Positions 28,403 through 28,838 of a stretch of DNA of 28,838 bases are shown here, piece by piece. The notes under the pieces were generated by a model that saw only the letters and a list, made by a program, of their open reading frames with translations, did no database searches and was not told the DNA's origin. Both the position numbers and the translations under genes were made by a program. Each line of letters opens with the position of its first letter. Within the stretch, counting starts at the first letter, position 1. The DNA is from Saccoglossus kowalevskii (lineage: Eukaryota > Hemichordata > Enteropneusta > Harrimaniidae): NCBI RefSeq assembly GCF_000003605.2, contig NW_003156746.1, forward strand, positions 9,344 to 38,181, in the 5' to 3' direction.

Positions 28403-28838
28403 CTCGGCGAGTGAAATGTACCAGTGATATCCAAGCATGCATAGTGTTATGCGCGACATAGTCATACATAACACTACCTGTTGGGATATGATTGACTTGA
28501 TTACAACGCGACATGTCACATATTTCATTTCCTGTTTTATCTGTCATGAATATATCATACCACACTGTGGTTCAACGAATATTATTAGGTCGTTTTTTTC
28601 CGAATTGGAAAGTGGTGTCTGTCTAAGTCAATTCTATCGAGTTTAGGTTTGACTCGTGCCAAATTACACAGTTAAGTTTATAGTTGTGGGCACGTCTTGG
28701 TATCGTTCACAGTACCACTCCGTTTCGACAAAGTTATTCACTGATATAATAAACCTGTGTCACATACAGTATATCTACAATGCCGTGGTGGTCACTCTAG
28801 TCAATACTTGGGCGCTGTATATTTTTCAGTTAAAGATG

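Larger units (their letters stand above)
27359..28838. other. Upstream region, no exon recognised
   Basis: This should hold, or lead to, the exon for the N-terminal third of the Reeler domain and the signal peptide. I searched the minus strand for a Cys/P-x-H type Reeler start or a hydrophobic signal exon ending in phase 1 and found none. It contains two copies of the TTAA element (27752-27868 and 28241-28402). No promoter can be placed. Confidence 0.5.

Noticed and set aside
1-28838. CRISPR array, tRNA/rRNA genes, bacterial operons or riboswitches
   Set aside because: None seen; the spaced repeats in this window are EGF exons and transposon copies in animal DNA.

Overview
The window is metazoan nuclear DNA: AT-rich, with GT-AG introns of roughly 200-1600 bases, many short inverted-repeat elements and microsatellites. 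There are no bacterial-style genes, no tRNA or rRNA genes, and no long uninterrupted reading frame. The domains (Reeler, EGF) and the one-exon-per-domain layout fit an invertebrate. I cannot name the species or phylum from sequence alone.

One gene explains nearly all of the coding sequence. It lies on the minus strand and fills about 3430-27358. Read 5' to 3', from high to low coordinates, it opens with two exons (27139-27358 and 26699-26772) that together encode most of a Reeler (reelin N-terminal type) domain. These are followed by 42 consecutive exons, each encoding one complete six-cysteine EGF-like domain. I number them EGF1 (25861-25977) to EGF42 (3430-3543). Every EGF exon is in phase 1-1 and is 105-135 bases long. 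I translated all 44 exons and checked the split codon at each of the 43 junctions: none is a stop, and the 5052 coding bases stay in one frame (about 1684 codons). Both ends are missing. The first part of the Reeler domain and any signal peptide should lie upstream of 27358, possibly beyond the window. The good donor after EGF42 shows that at least one more exon follows, but none is recognisable in 1-3429.

The EGF array has internal structure. A C-x-P-N-P-C start motif occurs in 15 of EGF1-22 and in none of EGF23-42. Calcium-binding EGFs with the full consensus form one run (EGF34-36). EGF34 and EGF35 are near-identical exons in unlike introns. EGF8, EGF14 and EGF15 share intron sequence beside their acceptors, and a dead EGF exon with an in-frame stop lies at about 21338-21450. 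About half of the domains carry the O-fucose consensus and about a third the O-glucose consensus. The product is therefore probably a large secreted or surface glycoprotein built by exon duplication, but its function cannot be read from the sequence.

The introns and flanks hold non-autonomous transposon relics: three copies of a TTAA-flanked foldback element, two copies of a TA-flanked foldback element, an element with long terminal inverted repeats at 3969-4379, a large inverted pair at 1441-2248, two copies of an LTR-like repeat, and a possible Harbinger transposase fragment near 11490. No second functional gene was found.
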